Assembly (NCBI RefSeq): GCF_001556185.1
Contig: NZ_LSIJ01000093.1
Span: forward strand, 1 to 34,092
Reading direction: 5' to 3'
DNA from: Sphingomonas sp. CCH10-B3
Lineage (GTDB): Bacteria; Pseudomonadota; Alphaproteobacteria; Sphingomonadales; Sphingomonadaceae
Length of the DNA stretch: 34,092 nucleotides
Below the pieces are notes generated by a model that made no database searches, had not been told where the DNA came from, and saw only the letters and a program-made list of their open reading frames with translations. Positions 6,804-15,562 of this stretch are shown here, piece by piece. Numbering within the stretch: position 1 is the first letter of the stretch; each line of letters opens with the position of its first letter. The translations under genes and the position numbers were made by a program.

Positions 6804-7228
6804 TCGACATCGTGATCTACCATAACCCCGAATGCGGCACCTCGCGCAACACGCTGGCTATGATCCGCAATGCGGGCATCGAGCCGCACGTTGTCGAATA
6901 CCTCAAGACACCGCCTTCGCGCACCTTGCTCGAAAGCCTGATCGAACGGGCCGGCATCGCCCCACGCGCGCTGCTGCGCGAAAAGGGCACGCCCTATGCG
7001 GAACTGGGCTTGGACAATCCCGATCTCACCGATGCGCAGTTGATTGACGCGATGATGGAGCATCCCATTCTGATCAACCGCCCATTGGTGGTTTCGCCGC
7101 TTGGCGTGAAGCTGTGCCGCCCTTCGGAAGAGGTTCTCGACCTCATTCCTGCCGCCCAGCGCGCTGCTTTCGCCAAGGAAGATGGCGAGCAGGTCATCGA
7201 CGCCGCCGGCAATCGCGTCGTCAACTGA
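6800..7228 (+). CDS. arsC: Arsenate reductase, glutaredoxin-dependent (R773 ArsC family)
   Basis: The 142-residue protein belongs to the ArsC/Spx thioredoxin-fold family. The catalytic Cys12 lies in NPECGTSRN and a conserved INRPLVV block carries one of the active-site arginines. Length and motifs match the R773/E. coli ArsC that reduces arsenate with glutathione and glutaredoxin. It overlaps the preceding, unrelated arsC by 4 bases, so the operon encodes two non-homologous arsenate reductases in tandem. The arsenite made by both would be exported by the Acr3 encoded 14 bases further on. Confidence 0.94.
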   Translation: MIDIVIYHNPECGTSRNTLAMIRNAGIEPHVVEYLKTPPSRTLLESLIERAGIAPRALLREKGTPYAELGLDNPDLTDAQLIDAMMEHPILINRPLVVSPLGVKLCRPSEEVLDLIPAAQRAAFAKEDGEQVIDAAGNRVVN

Positions 7229-7241
7229 AGCAGGAACGACA

Positions 7242-8315
7242 ATGACCGCCCAGCCTAAGCGCGAACGCCTGTCGTTCCTTGATCGCTATCTGACCTTGTG
7301 GATCTTCCTCGCCATGGCGCTGGGCGTCGCGCTGGGGTCGACGTTCGAGGGCCTGCCGAAGGCCATCGATAGCCTTTCGTGGGGCAGCACCAACATTCCC
7401 ATCGCCATCGGCCTGATCCTGATGATGTATCCGCCGCTCGCGCGCGTGCGATATGAGGAATTGCCGCGTGTGTTCGAGGACAAGCGGGTGCTTGCGATCT
7501 CGCTGATCCAGAACTGGATCATCGGACCGGTGCTGATGTTTTCGCTGGCCGTGATATTCCTCAGTGACAAGCCGGAATACATGACCGGGCTGATCCTGAT
7601 CGGCCTCGCGCGGTGCATCGCTATGGTCATCGTTTGGAACCAGCTCGCCAAGGGCGATAATCAATATGTCGCTGCCCTGGTCGCGTTCAACTCGATCTTC
7701 CAAATCCTGTTCTTCAGCGTCTACGCCTGGTTCTTCCTCGCCTTTCTGCCGCCGCTGTTCGGGCTGGAAGGCAGCGTCATCAACGTCAGTTTCTGGACGA
7801 TTGCCCAAGCGGTGCTAATCTATCTCGGCATCCCGTTCCTTGCCGGATACCTGACCCGCAAATGGCTGGCGAAGGCCAAGGGCGATGAATGGTATGAGCG
7901 CACCTTTCTGCCGAAGATCGGACCGATCACGCTGGTCGCGCTGCTGTTCACCATCACCGCCATGTTCAGCCTCAAGGGCGGCGAGATTCTGACTCTCCCT
8001 GGCGACACCATCCGTATCGCCATCCCGCTGACGATCTATTTCGTGGTCCAGTTCTCGATCAGCTTCTTCATGGGCAAGCTGATCGCCAGTGACTATCCGC
8101 GCACGACGGCAGTGGCGTTCACGGCGGCGGGCAACAACTTCGAGCTGGCAATTGCTGTGGCCATTGCCGCCTTCGGGCTGGCTTCGCCGGTCGCCTTTGC
8201 GGCCGTGATCGGTCCGCTGGTCGAGGTGCCAGTGCTTATCTTGTTGGTCAATGTTGCCTTCTGGTTCGGACGACGCTGGTTCCCGGACAGCGTTCCGGTA
8301 GATACGCGGGGGTGA
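7242..8315 (+). CDS. acr3: Acr3 family arsenite efflux transporter
   Basis: The protein has 357 residues and about ten hydrophobic segments, the usual size of Acr3 (BART superfamily). Recognisable blocks are [13 protein letters not shown] at the N-terminus, the [14 protein letters not shown] segment holding the conserved essential cysteine, and [15 protein letters not shown] near the C-terminus. It exports arsenite across the inner membrane, driven by the proton gradient. The ATG at 7242 is preceded by CAGGA; the longer frame from 7182 overlaps arsC and adds no homology. Its stop overlaps the GTG start of ynfA, so the two are coupled. Confidence 0.95.
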   Translation: MTAQPKRERLSFLDRYLTLWIFLAMALGVALGSTFEGLPKAIDSLSWGSTNIPIAIGLILMMYPPLARVRYEELPRVFEDKRVLAISLIQNWIIGPVLMFSLAVIFLSDKPEYMTGLILIGLARCIAMVIVWNQLAKGDNQYVAALVAFNSIFQILFFSVYAWFFLAFLPPLFGLEGSVINVSFWTIAQAVLIYLGIPFLAGYLTRKWLAKAKGDEWYERTFLPKIGPITLVALLFTITAMFSLKGGEILTLPGDTIRIAIPLTIYFVVQFSISFFMGKLIASDYPRTTAVAFTAAGNNFELAIAVAIAAFGLASPVAFAAVIGPLVEVPVLILLVNVAFWFGRRWFPDSVPVDTRG

Positions 8316-8653
8316 ACATCGCTTCAGCTCCGGCGCTCGGTATCTTCATAGCTGCCGCCTTCTTCGAGATCGCGGGCTGCTTCGCCTTCTGGGCGTGGCT
8401 CAGACTGGGCAAATCGATCTGGTGGCTCGCGCCGGGGGCCACTTCGCTGGTGATCTTCGCGTGGTTGCTGACACTGGCACCAACCGATGCGGCGGGGCGC
8501 GCTTATGCCGTCTACGGCGGCGTCTATATCGCTGCGTCGCTGGTCTGGCTGTGGGTGGTCGAACGCCAGCAGCCTGACCGCTGGGATTTCATTGGAGCCG
8601 CAGTCTGCATTCTAGGCGCGGCCATCATCCTCTTTGCGCCGCGAACGGCGTGA
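8312..8653 (+). CDS. ynfA: YnfA family small membrane protein (UPF0060)
   Basis: This 113-residue protein has four hydrophobic helices, a small-multidrug-resistance-like topology. Conserved family blocks are present ([29 protein letters not shown] and [16 protein letters not shown]). The GTG start lies in the last bases of acr3 (4-base overlap), so it is part of the ars operon. YnfA proteins have been linked to drug or cation efflux in enterobacteria. Its function here is unknown; accompanying Acr3 suggests export or membrane support, which is inference. Confidence 0.9.
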   Translation: MNIASAPALGIFIAAAFFEIAGCFAFWAWLRLGKSIWWLAPGATSLVIFAWLLTLAPTDAAGRAYAVYGGVYIAASLVWLWVVERQQPDRWDFIGAAVCILGAAIILFAPRTA

Positions 8654-8669
8654 TGGAGTTCGTTTGAAT

Positions 8670-9422
8670 ATGTCCGAATATCCTCGTCTGCGCGCGCTCG
8701 CCGATCCTGATCTGCTTCCCGCACTGAAGCCCGAATACGCCCATCGCAATCCAGCGCTGGGCCTAGGCGAGCTAGATCCGCCACCACGCATCCTTCTACT
8801 CTACGGTTCGCTGCGCGAACGGTCCTATTCACGCCTCGTCGTCGAGGAGTCCGCCCGTCTCCTCCAGTTTTTTGGTTGCGAAACACGTATTTTCGATCCC
8901 TGCGATCTGCCTCTACCGGATCAGGTCAAGGATGACGATCACCCGGCAGTGGCCGAACTGCGCGCGCATTCGCTGTGGTCCGAGGCGCAGGTCTGGTGCA
9001 GCCCCGAACGTCATGGCCAAATCACCGGCATCATGAAGACGCAGATCGATCATCTTCCACTGGCCTATAAGGGGATGCGCCCCACGCAAGGCCGTGCGCT
9101 GGCGGTGATGCAGGTGAGTGCTGGGTCGCAAAGCTTCAACAGCGTCAACACCTTGCGCATTCTCGGGCGCTGGATGCGGATGTTCACCATTCCGAACCAG
9201 TCCTCAGTCGCCAAGGCCTATGAGAAATTTGACGATGCCGGGCGGATGAAACCGTCGAGTTACTATGAACGAATCGTGGACGTAATGGAGGAATTGGTTA
9301 GATTCACGGTCTTGCTCCGTCCTCACGCCGAGCAACTGGTCGACCGATATTCGGAGCGGGTCGAGACTGATCGGCCTGTCGCTACTGTAGAGGCGATCCT
9401 CGATTCTCTGGGCCAGCGGTAA
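8670..9422 (+). CDS. arsH: ArsH NADPH-dependent FMN oxidoreductase
   Basis: The 250-residue protein has the flavodoxin-like NADPH:FMN reductase fold. The FMN-phosphate loop is [12 protein letters not shown], and the ArsH-specific [20 protein letters not shown] and [22 protein letters not shown] blocks are present. ArsH oxidises trivalent organoarsenicals such as methylarsenite to the less toxic pentavalent form. The ATG at 8670 is chosen; a TTG two codons upstream is better spaced from the GGAG at 8653-8658, so the true start may be there. It follows ynfA by 16 bases in the same operon. Confidence 0.93.
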   Translation: MSEYPRLRALADPDLLPALKPEYAHRNPALGLGELDPPPRILLLYGSLRERSYSRLVVEESARLLQFFGCETRIFDPCDLPLPDQVKDDDHPAVAELRAHSLWSEAQVWCSPERHGQITGIMKTQIDHLPLAYKGMRPTQGRALAVMQVSAGSQSFNSVNTLRILGRWMRMFTIPNQSSVAKAYEKFDDAGRMKPSSYYERIVDVMEELVRFTVLLRPHAEQLVDRYSERVETDRPVATVEAILDSLGQR

Positions 9423-9472
9423 CGGCGCGCGTCGGGGCTGACAGCCTGACCCGCAGCAAGTAAGTCAAGTCG

Positions 9473-10189
9473 GTGACCGTATACCTTCTACTTGCCCTTG
9501 CGGCATTTTTTGCCGCTGCGATTTCCGGCGCTGCCGGGTTCGGCGGTGCGCTGCTGCTGTTGCCGATGCTGACCCACACGGTTGGTGTGACCGAAGCCGT
9601 ACCCTTGCTGACAGTTGCGCAGCTCGTCGGCAATCTCGCCCGCGCTGGGTTCGCTTTTACGGAAATCCGCTGGCGGCCAGTGGGCATGTTCCTCGTCACC
9701 GCGATTCCGTTTGCTGCGCTTGGCGCCACGTCGTTCGTGGCCTTGCCAAAGCCCATGATCGTCCGGCTCGTCGGCGCGGCAATTCTGCTGTTCGTACTGG
9801 TCAAATCGCTCGGCTTGATCCGGATGCGAGCAGGGGGCGGCGTGTTGCTTGTCGGCGGGGCGGCGGTCGGATTTCTCTCAGGGCTGGTCGGGAGCGCGGG
9901 GCCACTAGGCGCGGCCGTGTTCCTGAGCCTCAACCTGCCGCCCGTTGCTTACGTGGCCAGCGAAGCCGTGACTGCCATCGCGATGCACGGTGTAAAGATG
10001 GCGATCTACGGCAGTCGCCTCGCGTTCAGCCCATCGTTCTGGCCGCTCGCTTTGCTGCTCGGCGGTGCCATGGTGCTGGGCACCTGGGCGGGCAAGCTAC
10101 TGATCGAGCGCATGCCTGTCATTTGGTTCCGCCGAATCGTGACCGGACTGCTGGTGGTCATAGCCGCGCAGATGGTCGTCACAGGTTAG
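9473..10189 (+). CDS. TSUP family membrane exporter (TauE/SafE-like)
   Basis: The 238-residue protein has seven to eight hydrophobic segments arranged as two repeats. Each repeat carries a Gly-rich helix (ISGAAGFGGALLLLPML and FLSGLVGSAGPLGAAVFL), the mark of the TauE/SafE (TSUP) family of anion or organosulfur exporters. The start is a GTG at 9473, 50 bases after arsH. It is the last gene of the plus ars arm. The substrate is unknown; sulfite or a thiolated arsenical are possibilities that context allows but sequence does not show. Confidence 0.8.
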   Translation: MTVYLLLALAAFFAAAISGAAGFGGALLLLPMLTHTVGVTEAVPLLTVAQLVGNLARAGFAFTEIRWRPVGMFLVTAIPFAALGATSFVALPKPMIVRLVGAAILLFVLVKSLGLIRMRAGGGVLLVGGAAVGFLSGLVGSAGPLGAAVFLSLNLPPVAYVASEAVTAIAMHGVKMAIYGSRLAFSPSFWPLALLLGGAMVLGTWAGKLLIERMPVIWFRRIVTGLLVVIAAQMVVTG

Positions 10190-10555
10190 TGCATTCAGGT
10201 GGCGAAGGCGTTGGTTGCAGTGCCGCGGACCTTCCTATCAGGCTCGCGGAGCCATCGAGACTATTGCCGTCAGGCTGCTACTTGCATGTTCAATCCCGCT
10301 AGACGCGCTGCGCTATAATCTCTCTCGATCGACCACGGCGAATTTTGCCGATCTTAAACATTGGCATAAGGATGAGCATAGCGACGTCGTTGGCGCAAAA
10401 GCCTGGTGCAAGTGCTTCGAACTACGCTCCTCCCTGTTTTTCTATCCCCCACTACTTCGACGCTAAATCCTTGTTGAACTAGCCCCTTTTCTGCGTCTCT
10501 TACTCGTCCCCGTCGAGCCGGACGATCCTGTCCCGCTCCCGAAGCGGGGTATCCG
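10190..10555 (+). other. Gene-free spacer between ars locus and trb operon
   Basis: The 366 bases between the TSUP gene and trbB contain no convincing gene; an 83-codon frame at 10215-10466 has no recognisable features. The spacer holds a TATAAT at 10314-10319 that could be the -10 of a trb promoter, although no good -35 lies 16-18 bases upstream. A hairpin lies next to the trbB start. traG and a small CopG-type gene, which usually precede trbB, are absent here. Confidence 0.5.
10532..10548 (+). promoter_or_regulatory. Hairpin covering the trbB ribosome site region
   Basis: CCCGCT (10532-10537) pairs with AGCGGG (10543-10548) around a 5-base loop, ending 7 bases before the trbB start at 10556. 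The only purine-rich stretch near the start (AGCGGGG) lies in the right arm, so folding would mask it. Translational control is inference. Confidence 0.35.
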
Positions 10556-11539
10556 ATGGGCGCTGAGCCAGTCCGAATTGAAGCACGTTCACGCGGCGCA
10601 CGCATGCTGCGCACGGCAATGGGCGTGTCGATCGCGACCTGGCTGGCTGACCCGCAAGTCATCGAGATCATGCTCAATCCTGATGGACGCCTCTGGGTCG
10701 ACCGGTTGGGCATCGGACTGTCCGACAGCGGTGAACGCCTGACCGCAGCCGATGGTGAGCGCATCATCCGATTGGTTGCCCATCATGTGGGTGCCGAAGT
10801 TCACGGCGATGCACCGCGCGTGTCAGCGGAGCTGCCGGAAAGCGGAGAACGGTTTGAAGGCCTCCTGCCACCGGTGGTGGCGGCTCCCACCTTTGCCATC
10901 CGCAAGCCCGCCGTCGCGGTGTTTCTGCTCGAGGACTATGTCAGCGCAGGAATCATGTGCGCAGCTGAAGCCGACAGGCTTCGTTCGGGCGTTGCACAGC
11001 GGTTGAACATCCTTGTCGCCGGGGGCACTGGCACCGGCAAAACGACGCTCACGAACGCCCTGCTCGCCGAGGTCGCCAAGACCACAGACCGGGTGGTTCT
11101 CATCGAAGATACCCGCGAGCTCCAATGCCGCGCGCCAAACCTTGTGGCGATGCGAACCAAGGATGGCGTGGCCTCGCTCTCTGATCTGGTCCGCTCGAGC
11201 CTTCGACTTCGCCCTGACAGGATTCCGATTGGCGAAGTGCGCGGCGCCGAGGCGCTCGATCTCCTCAAGGCCTGGGGCACCGGCCACCCCGGCGGGATCG
11301 GGACGATCCACGCCGGAAGCGCCATCGGCGCCCTTCGGAGGATGGAGCAGCTGATCCAGGAAGCGGTCGTCACCGTCCCGCGCGCTCTGATTGCCGAGAC
11401 CATCAACCTCATTGCCGTGCTGGTGCGTGACGGCACCGGGCGGCGTCTCGCCGAACTAGCCCGCGTCGACGGGCTCGACCCCGTCACCGGCGACTATCGC
11501 CTGATTTCCGCCACCCAAACCCAAGGAGACTCCCTATGA
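10556..11539 (+). CDS. trbB: TrbB, VirB11-type conjugation ATPase
   Basis: The 327-residue protein is a secretion-superfamily ATPase. The Walker A motif [10 protein letters not shown] lies near residues 154-163, an Asp box [11 protein letters not shown] follows, and a His box is seen in [10 protein letters not shown]. The N-terminal half shows the TrbB signature [15 protein letters not shown] and the [16 protein letters not shown] block. TrbB is a cytoplasmic hexamer that powers pilus assembly and substrate transfer in the P-type type IV secretion system. It is the first gene of the trb operon and its end overlaps trbC by 4 bases. Confidence 0.96.
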   Translation: MGAEPVRIEARSRGARMLRTAMGVSIATWLADPQVIEIMLNPDGRLWVDRLGIGLSDSGERLTAADGERIIRLVAHHVGAEVHGDAPRVSAELPESGERFEGLLPPVVAAPTFAIRKPAVAVFLLEDYVSAGIMCAAEADRLRSGVAQRLNILVAGGTGTGKTTLTNALLAEVAKTTDRVVLIEDTRELQCRAPNLVAMRTKDGVASLSDLVRSSLRLRPDRIPIGEVRGAEALDLLKAWGTGHPGGIGTIHAGSAIGALRRMEQLIQEAVVTVPRALIAETINLIAVLVRDGTGRRLAELARVDGLDPVTGDYRLISATQTQGDSL

Positions 11540-11868
11540 TCCATGCCCTCCGGCGCCGCACCAATCGCGCTGCGCTCGCAGCTACCGCTGCCTTCGTGAT
11601 GGTGGCCACTGCCACCCCGGCGCATGCCGGTGGTTCGTCGATGCCGTGGGAAGCCCCGCTGCAGTCGATCCTCGAGAGCATCGAGGGGCCGGTCGCCAAG
11701 ATCGTTGCGGTGATCATCATCATCGTCACCGGCCTCAGCCTGGCCTTCGGCGACACGTCGGGCGGCTTTCGCCGCCTGATCCAGATCGTGTTCGGCCTGT
11801 CGATTGCCTTTGCCGCATCGAGCTTCTTCCTGAGCTTCTTCAGCTTCGGCGGCGGAGCACTGATCTGA
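11536..11868 (+). CDS. trbC: TrbC, conjugal pilin (VirB2-like)
   Basis: This 110-residue protein has a signal peptide of about 33 residues ending ATPAHA. Two hydrophobic helices follow (IVAVIIIIVTGLSLAFG and IVFGLSIAFAASSFFLSFF), the layout of a P-type pilin precursor. In RP4 the homologue is processed and cyclised to make the conjugative pilus. Its start overlaps trbB by 4 bases and its stop shares one base with the trbD ATG. Confidence 0.93.
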   Translation: MIHALRRRTNRAALAATAAFVMVATATPAHAGGSSMPWEAPLQSILESIEGPVAKIVAVIIIIVTGLSLAFGDTSGGFRRLIQIVFGLSIAFAASSFFLSFFSFGGGALI

Positions 11869-12137
11869 TGACATCGGCAGACGACATCCCCGGCTTCTAT
11901 GCCCCGGTCCACCGCGCACTGGCCGAGCCGATCCTGCTCGGCGGTGCGCCGCGTGCACTCGCCATCGTCAATGGCACGCTGGCGGGCGCGATTGGCCTCG
12001 GTTTGCGGCTCTGGCTCGCTGGCCTTGCCATCTGGGCAATCGGTCATGTGCTTTCGGTCTGGGCTGCACGCCGCGATCCACAGTTTGTCGATGTCGCGCG
12101 CCGCCATCTCAAATATCCGACCTGGGTGCGGCCATGA
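11868..12137 (+). CDS. trbD: TrbD, VirB3-like membrane protein
   Basis: The 89-residue protein starts at the ATG overlapping the trbC stop (TGATG). The segment GFYAPVHRALAEPILLGGAP is typical of TrbD. It is followed by a hydrophobic stretch (about residues 30-60) and the WAARRDPQFVDVARRHL tail. TrbD/VirB3 is an inner-membrane component that works with the TrbE ATPase. It overlaps trbE by 4 bases. Confidence 0.93.
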   Translation: MTSADDIPGFYAPVHRALAEPILLGGAPRALAIVNGTLAGAIGLGLRLWLAGLAIWAIGHVLSVWAARRDPQFVDVARRHLKYPTWVRP

Positions 12138-14590
12138 TGTCGCTTCAGGAATATCGGACCAAATCCGCCAGTCTCGCAGACTTCCTCCCCTGGGTCGCAC
12201 TGGTGGGGCCGGGCGTGGTGCTCAACAAGGACGGATCATTCCAGCGGACAGCGCGCTTTCGCGGTCCCGATCTCGACAGTGCCACGCCCGCTGAACTCGT
12301 GGCCGTCACCTCCCGGCTCAACAATGCCCTGCGGCGGTTGGGCTCGGGATGGGCGGTTTTCGTCGAAGCGCAGCGCACCGCGGCGCAAGCCTATCCGCAG
12401 TCCCGCTTTCCCGATCCTGTGTCGGCACTGGTCGACAGGGAACGCCGCGAACAGTTTCGTGAGGAAGGCGCGCATTTCGAAAGCGGCTATTATCTGACTC
12501 TGCTGTGGATGCCGCCGCCCGAGGAAGCGGCGCGCGCCGAAGGCTGGCTCTACGAAGGCAAGGCGTCGACCGGGGTCGATCCCAAGGAACTCGTCAAATC
12601 CTTCGCCGATCGTACCGACCGCGTGCTGCATCTGGTTGAGGGTTTCATGCCCGAGGCAGCGTGGCTCGATGACGCCGCCACGCTGACCTATCTCCACAGC
12701 ACGGTATCGACCAGGACGCAGCGCGTCCGCGTGCCCGAAACGCCGGTCTATCTCGACGCGCTGCTGGCCGATGAGCCGCTGACCGGCGGTCTCGAGCCCA
12801 TGCTTGGCGCCCATCATTTGCGCACACTCACCATCACCGGCTTTCCGACGGCGACCTTTCCCGGGCTGCTTGATGAGCTCAACCGGCAGGCCTTCCCATA
12901 CCGCTGGTCGACGCGGGCAATCATGCTCGACAAGACCGATGCCACCAAGCTGCTCGCGAAGATTCGGCGGCAATGGTTCGCCAAGCGCAAATCGGTTGCT
13001 GCCATCCTCAAGGAGGTGATGACCAACGAGCAGTCGGTGCTGATGGATTCGGACGCCTCGAACAAGGCGGCTGATGCCGACATGGCGCTGCAGGAACTCG
13101 GCGCAGATCATGCCGGCATTGCTTATGTCACTGCGACGGTCACGGTCTGGGACCGCGACCCGGCGCTGGCGGCGGAGAAACTAAGGCTGGTCGAAAAGGT
13201 CATCCAGGGCCGCGACTTCACCTGCACGATCGAAGGCATGAATGCGATCGAGGCATGGCTCGGATCGCTCCCCGGCCATGTCTACGCCAACGTCCGGCAG
13301 CCGCCCATTTCCACACTCAATCTCGCCCACCTGATCCCCCTGTCAGCGGTATGGGCGGGAGCGGAACGGGACGAGCATTTCGGTGACGCCCCCTTGCTTT
13401 ACGGCAAGACCGAAGGCTCGACCCCGTTCCGCCTTTCCCTTCATGTCGGCGATGTGGGCCACAGTCTGATCGTCGGCCCGACAGGGGCAGGCAAATCCGT
13501 ACTGCTGGCGCTGATGGCGCTGCAGTTCCGGCGCTACAAAGGCAGCCAGATCTTCGCCTTCGATTTTGGTGGATCGATCCGCGCTGCCGCGCTTGGCATG
13601 GGCGGTGACTGGCAGGATCTCGGCGGCGCGCTGTATGCCGAAGAAGGCGACAGCGCTGCCGTCGCCCTGCAGCCGCTTGCTCGGATCGACAACGCCGGCG
13701 AACGCGCCTGGGCCGCCGAATGGCTGGCGGCGATGCTGGCCGGCGAAGGCGTGGTGATTGACCCTGCTTCTAAAGAACATCTCTGGTCGGCCCTGACATC
13801 GCTTGCGTCCGCACCACCTGCCGAGCGTACACTCACCGGTCTCGCGGTCCTGCTGCAATCCCAGGAATTGAAGCAGGCCCTCGCCCCATATCTCATCGGC
13901 GGTCCATGGGGACGGCTGCTCGATGCTGAACAGGAACGTCTGGGTGAGGCGTCCGTGCAGGCCTTCGAAACCGAAGGTCTGATCGGCGCGTCATCGGCCG
14001 CAGCTGTGCTCGCCTATCTGTTCCACCGAATCGAGGGGCGGCTCGACGGCTCGCCGACCATGATCATCATCGATGAAGGCTGGCTCGTGCTCGACAGCCC
14101 GGCCTTCGCCGCGCAGCTACGCGAATGGCTGAAGACGCTGCGCAAGAAGAATGCGAGCGTCATCTTCGCGACCCAGAGCCTTGCCGACATCGAGACGTCG
14201 GCCATCGCGCCTGCCATCATCGAAAGCTGCCCGACGCGCATCTTTCTGCCCAACGAGCGCGCGGCCGAACCGCAGATCGCACGGGTCTATGAGCGGTTCG
14301 GCCTCAATGATCGCCAGATCGAAATCCTGAGCCGGGCTACCCCGAAACGCGATTACTACTGCCAGTCGCGGCGCGGCAACCGGCTGTTCGAGCTGGGCCT
14401 GGGCGATGTCGCACTCGCCTTCAGCGCCGCCTCTTCCAAAACCGATCAGATCCGCATCGCCGAGATTGTCGCAGCCCATGGCCGCGAAGGATTTGCAGCG
14501 GCCTGGCTCCAGAACCGCAGCCTCGGATGGGCGGCCGAGCTGCTTCCTCCCCCGCCGCCCGCACTAACGGACAAGGAAAACCGCCCATGA
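12134..14590 (+). CDS. trbE: TrbE, VirB4-type conjugation ATPase
   Basis: The 818-residue protein has the full length of TrbE/VirB4. It contains an N-terminal CagE/VirB4 domain, a Walker A (VGPTGAGKSVLL) near residue 448 and a Walker B (MIIIDEGWLVLD) near residue 643. A sensor region (ASVIFATQSLADI) and the C-terminal segment with FLPNERAAEPQIA complete it. It energises assembly of the mating channel at the inner membrane. It overlaps both neighbours by 4 bases. Confidence 0.97.
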   Translation: MMSLQEYRTKSASLADFLPWVALVGPGVVLNKDGSFQRTARFRGPDLDSATPAELVAVTSRLNNALRRLGSGWAVFVEAQRTAAQAYPQSRFPDPVSALVDRERREQFREEGAHFESGYYLTLLWMPPPEEAARAEGWLYEGKASTGVDPKELVKSFADRTDRVLHLVEGFMPEAAWLDDAATLTYLHSTVSTRTQRVRVPETPVYLDALLADEPLTGGLEPMLGAHHLRTLTITGFPTATFPGLLDELNRQAFPYRWSTRAIMLDKTDATKLLAKIRRQWFAKRKSVAAILKEVMTNEQSVLMDSDASNKAADADMALQELGADHAGIAYVTATVTVWDRDPALAAEKLRLVEKVIQGRDFTCTIEGMNAIEAWLGSLPGHVYANVRQPPISTLNLAHLIPLSAVWAGAERDEHFGDAPLLYGKTEGSTPFRLSLHVGDVGHSLIVGPTGAGKSVLLALMALQFRRYKGSQIFAFDFGGSIRAAALGMGGDWQDLGGALYAEEGDSAAVALQPLARIDNAGERAWAAEWLAAMLAGEGVVIDPASKEHLWSALTSLASAPPAERTLTGLAVLLQSQELKQALAPYLIGGPWGRLLDAEQERLGEASVQAFETEGLIGASSAAAVLAYLFHRIEGRLDGSPTMIIIDEGWLVLDSPAFAAQLREWLKTLRKKNASVIFATQSLADIETSAIAPAIIESCPTRIFLPNERAAEPQIARVYERFGLNDRQIEILSRATPKRDYYCQSRRGNRLFELGLGDVALAFSAASSKTDQIRIAEIVAAHGREGFAAAWLQNRSLGWAAELLPPPPPALTDKENRP

Positions 14591-15306
14591 AAATGCCCTT
14601 CCTCCGCCGCGCTATCATGGCGACGGCGATCGCCACTTCGCTGGTATCAGGCACCATGATCGCCGCGCCAGCGCAGGCCCAGTTTGGCGGGATCGTCTAT
14701 GATCCCAGCAACTACGCGCAGAACGTGCTGACCGCCGCCCGGACGCTGCAGCAGATCAACAATCAGATCCAGCAGATCCAGAACCAGGCGACCAGCCTCA
14801 TCAACGAGGCCCGCAATCTTGCCAGTCTGCCGGTCTCGACGATCCAGACGCTGCAGCAACAGGTCGACCAGACCCGCCAGTTGCTGAACCAGGCCCAACG
14901 CATCGCGTATGACGTGACCGACGTGCAGCAGGTGTTCAACGGCCGTTACAAGGGGGCGGCACTGACCGGCGGGCAAGCCCAGATGGTCGCCAACGCCAAT
15001 GCGCGCTGGCAGGACAGCGTCGGCGCCTTCGAAGATGCCATGAAGGTGCAGGCCGGGATCGTCGGCAATCTGGGTGCGACCCGCAGCTCGATCACGACAT
15101 TGGTCGGTGCCAGCCAGTCAGCGACCGGGGCTTTGCAGGCGGCACAGGCCGGCAATCAGCTACTGGCTTTGCAAACCCAGCAACTGGCCGATCTGACCGC
15201 CGCCATTGCGGCGCAGGGCCGCGCGCAGTCGATCGAGGCCGCGCGCAATGCCGCGACCGAGGCCGAGGGCCGCGAGCGTTTCCGCCGCTTCCGGACCCGG
15301 AACTGA
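14587..15306 (+). CDS. trbJ: TrbJ, VirB5-like conjugation protein
   Basis: The 239-residue protein has a signal peptide ending APAQAQ (about residue 32). The QFGGIVYDPSNYAQN motif follows, which is typical of TrbJ, then a Gln-rich helical stretch (INNQIQQIQNQATSL and similar), probably coiled coil. The middle carries an ARWQDSV segment. TrbJ is a periplasmic or pilus-tip component of the P-type system. The ATG at 14587 overlaps the trbE stop by 4 bases and fixes the start. Confidence 0.94.
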   Translation: MKMPFLRRAIMATAIATSLVSGTMIAAPAQAQFGGIVYDPSNYAQNVLTAARTLQQINNQIQQIQNQATSLINEARNLASLPVSTIQTLQQQVDQTRQLLNQAQRIAYDVTDVQQVFNGRYKGAALTGGQAQMVANANARWQDSVGAFEDAMKVQAGIVGNLGATRSSITTLVGASQSATGALQAAQAGNQLLALQTQQLADLTAAIAAQGRAQSIEAARNAATEAEGRERFRRFRTRN

Positions 15307-15307
15307 C

Positions 15308-15562
15308 ATGAGCCGGTCGGTCAAGCTGGCGGCAGCCGCTGCTTTTGGCGGATTGCTGATCGCGGTCGCGGTTGTTTCGGCAACGCGGCCGCCGGCTCGG
15401 CACGACACAACGACCTATGTCGCGGACGAGTCAGGATCTCCGAACCCTCACGCCGCAGAACTCAAGCGCTGCAGCACGATCACCATGCCGGAATCGGGAT
15501 GCGATACGGTCTGGGAAGCTGAGCGCCGCCGATTTTTCCATGGAAGGGACCGGCAGCCATGA
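15308..15562 (+). CDS. trbK: TrbK-alt, putative entry exclusion protein
   Basis: The 84-residue protein has an N-terminal membrane anchor (about residues 5-25) and a short periplasmic domain. That domain carries two cysteines in ELKRCSTI and SGCDTVW followed by ERRRFF. This pattern matches the alternative TrbK family found between trbJ and trbL in alphaproteobacterial trb operons. There is no lipobox, unlike the RP4 TrbK lipoprotein. It would block entry of a like element from another donor; that role is inferred from position and family. It begins 1 base after trbJ and overlaps trbL by 4 bases. Confidence 0.85.
   Translation: MSRSVKLAAAAAFGGLLIAVAVVSATRPPARHDTTTYVADESGSPNPHAAELKRCSTITMPESGCDTVWEAERRRFFHGRDRQP

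Noticed and set aside
10215..10466. An 83-codon frame in the ars-trb spacer
   Set aside because: There is no ribosome site, no domain and odd composition. A promoter-like TATAAT lies inside it, so noncoding is more likely.
12236..13111. A 291-codon minus-strand frame opposite trbE
   Set aside because: It is entirely inside trbE, which is a full-length VirB4 protein; the antisense product has no family resemblance.
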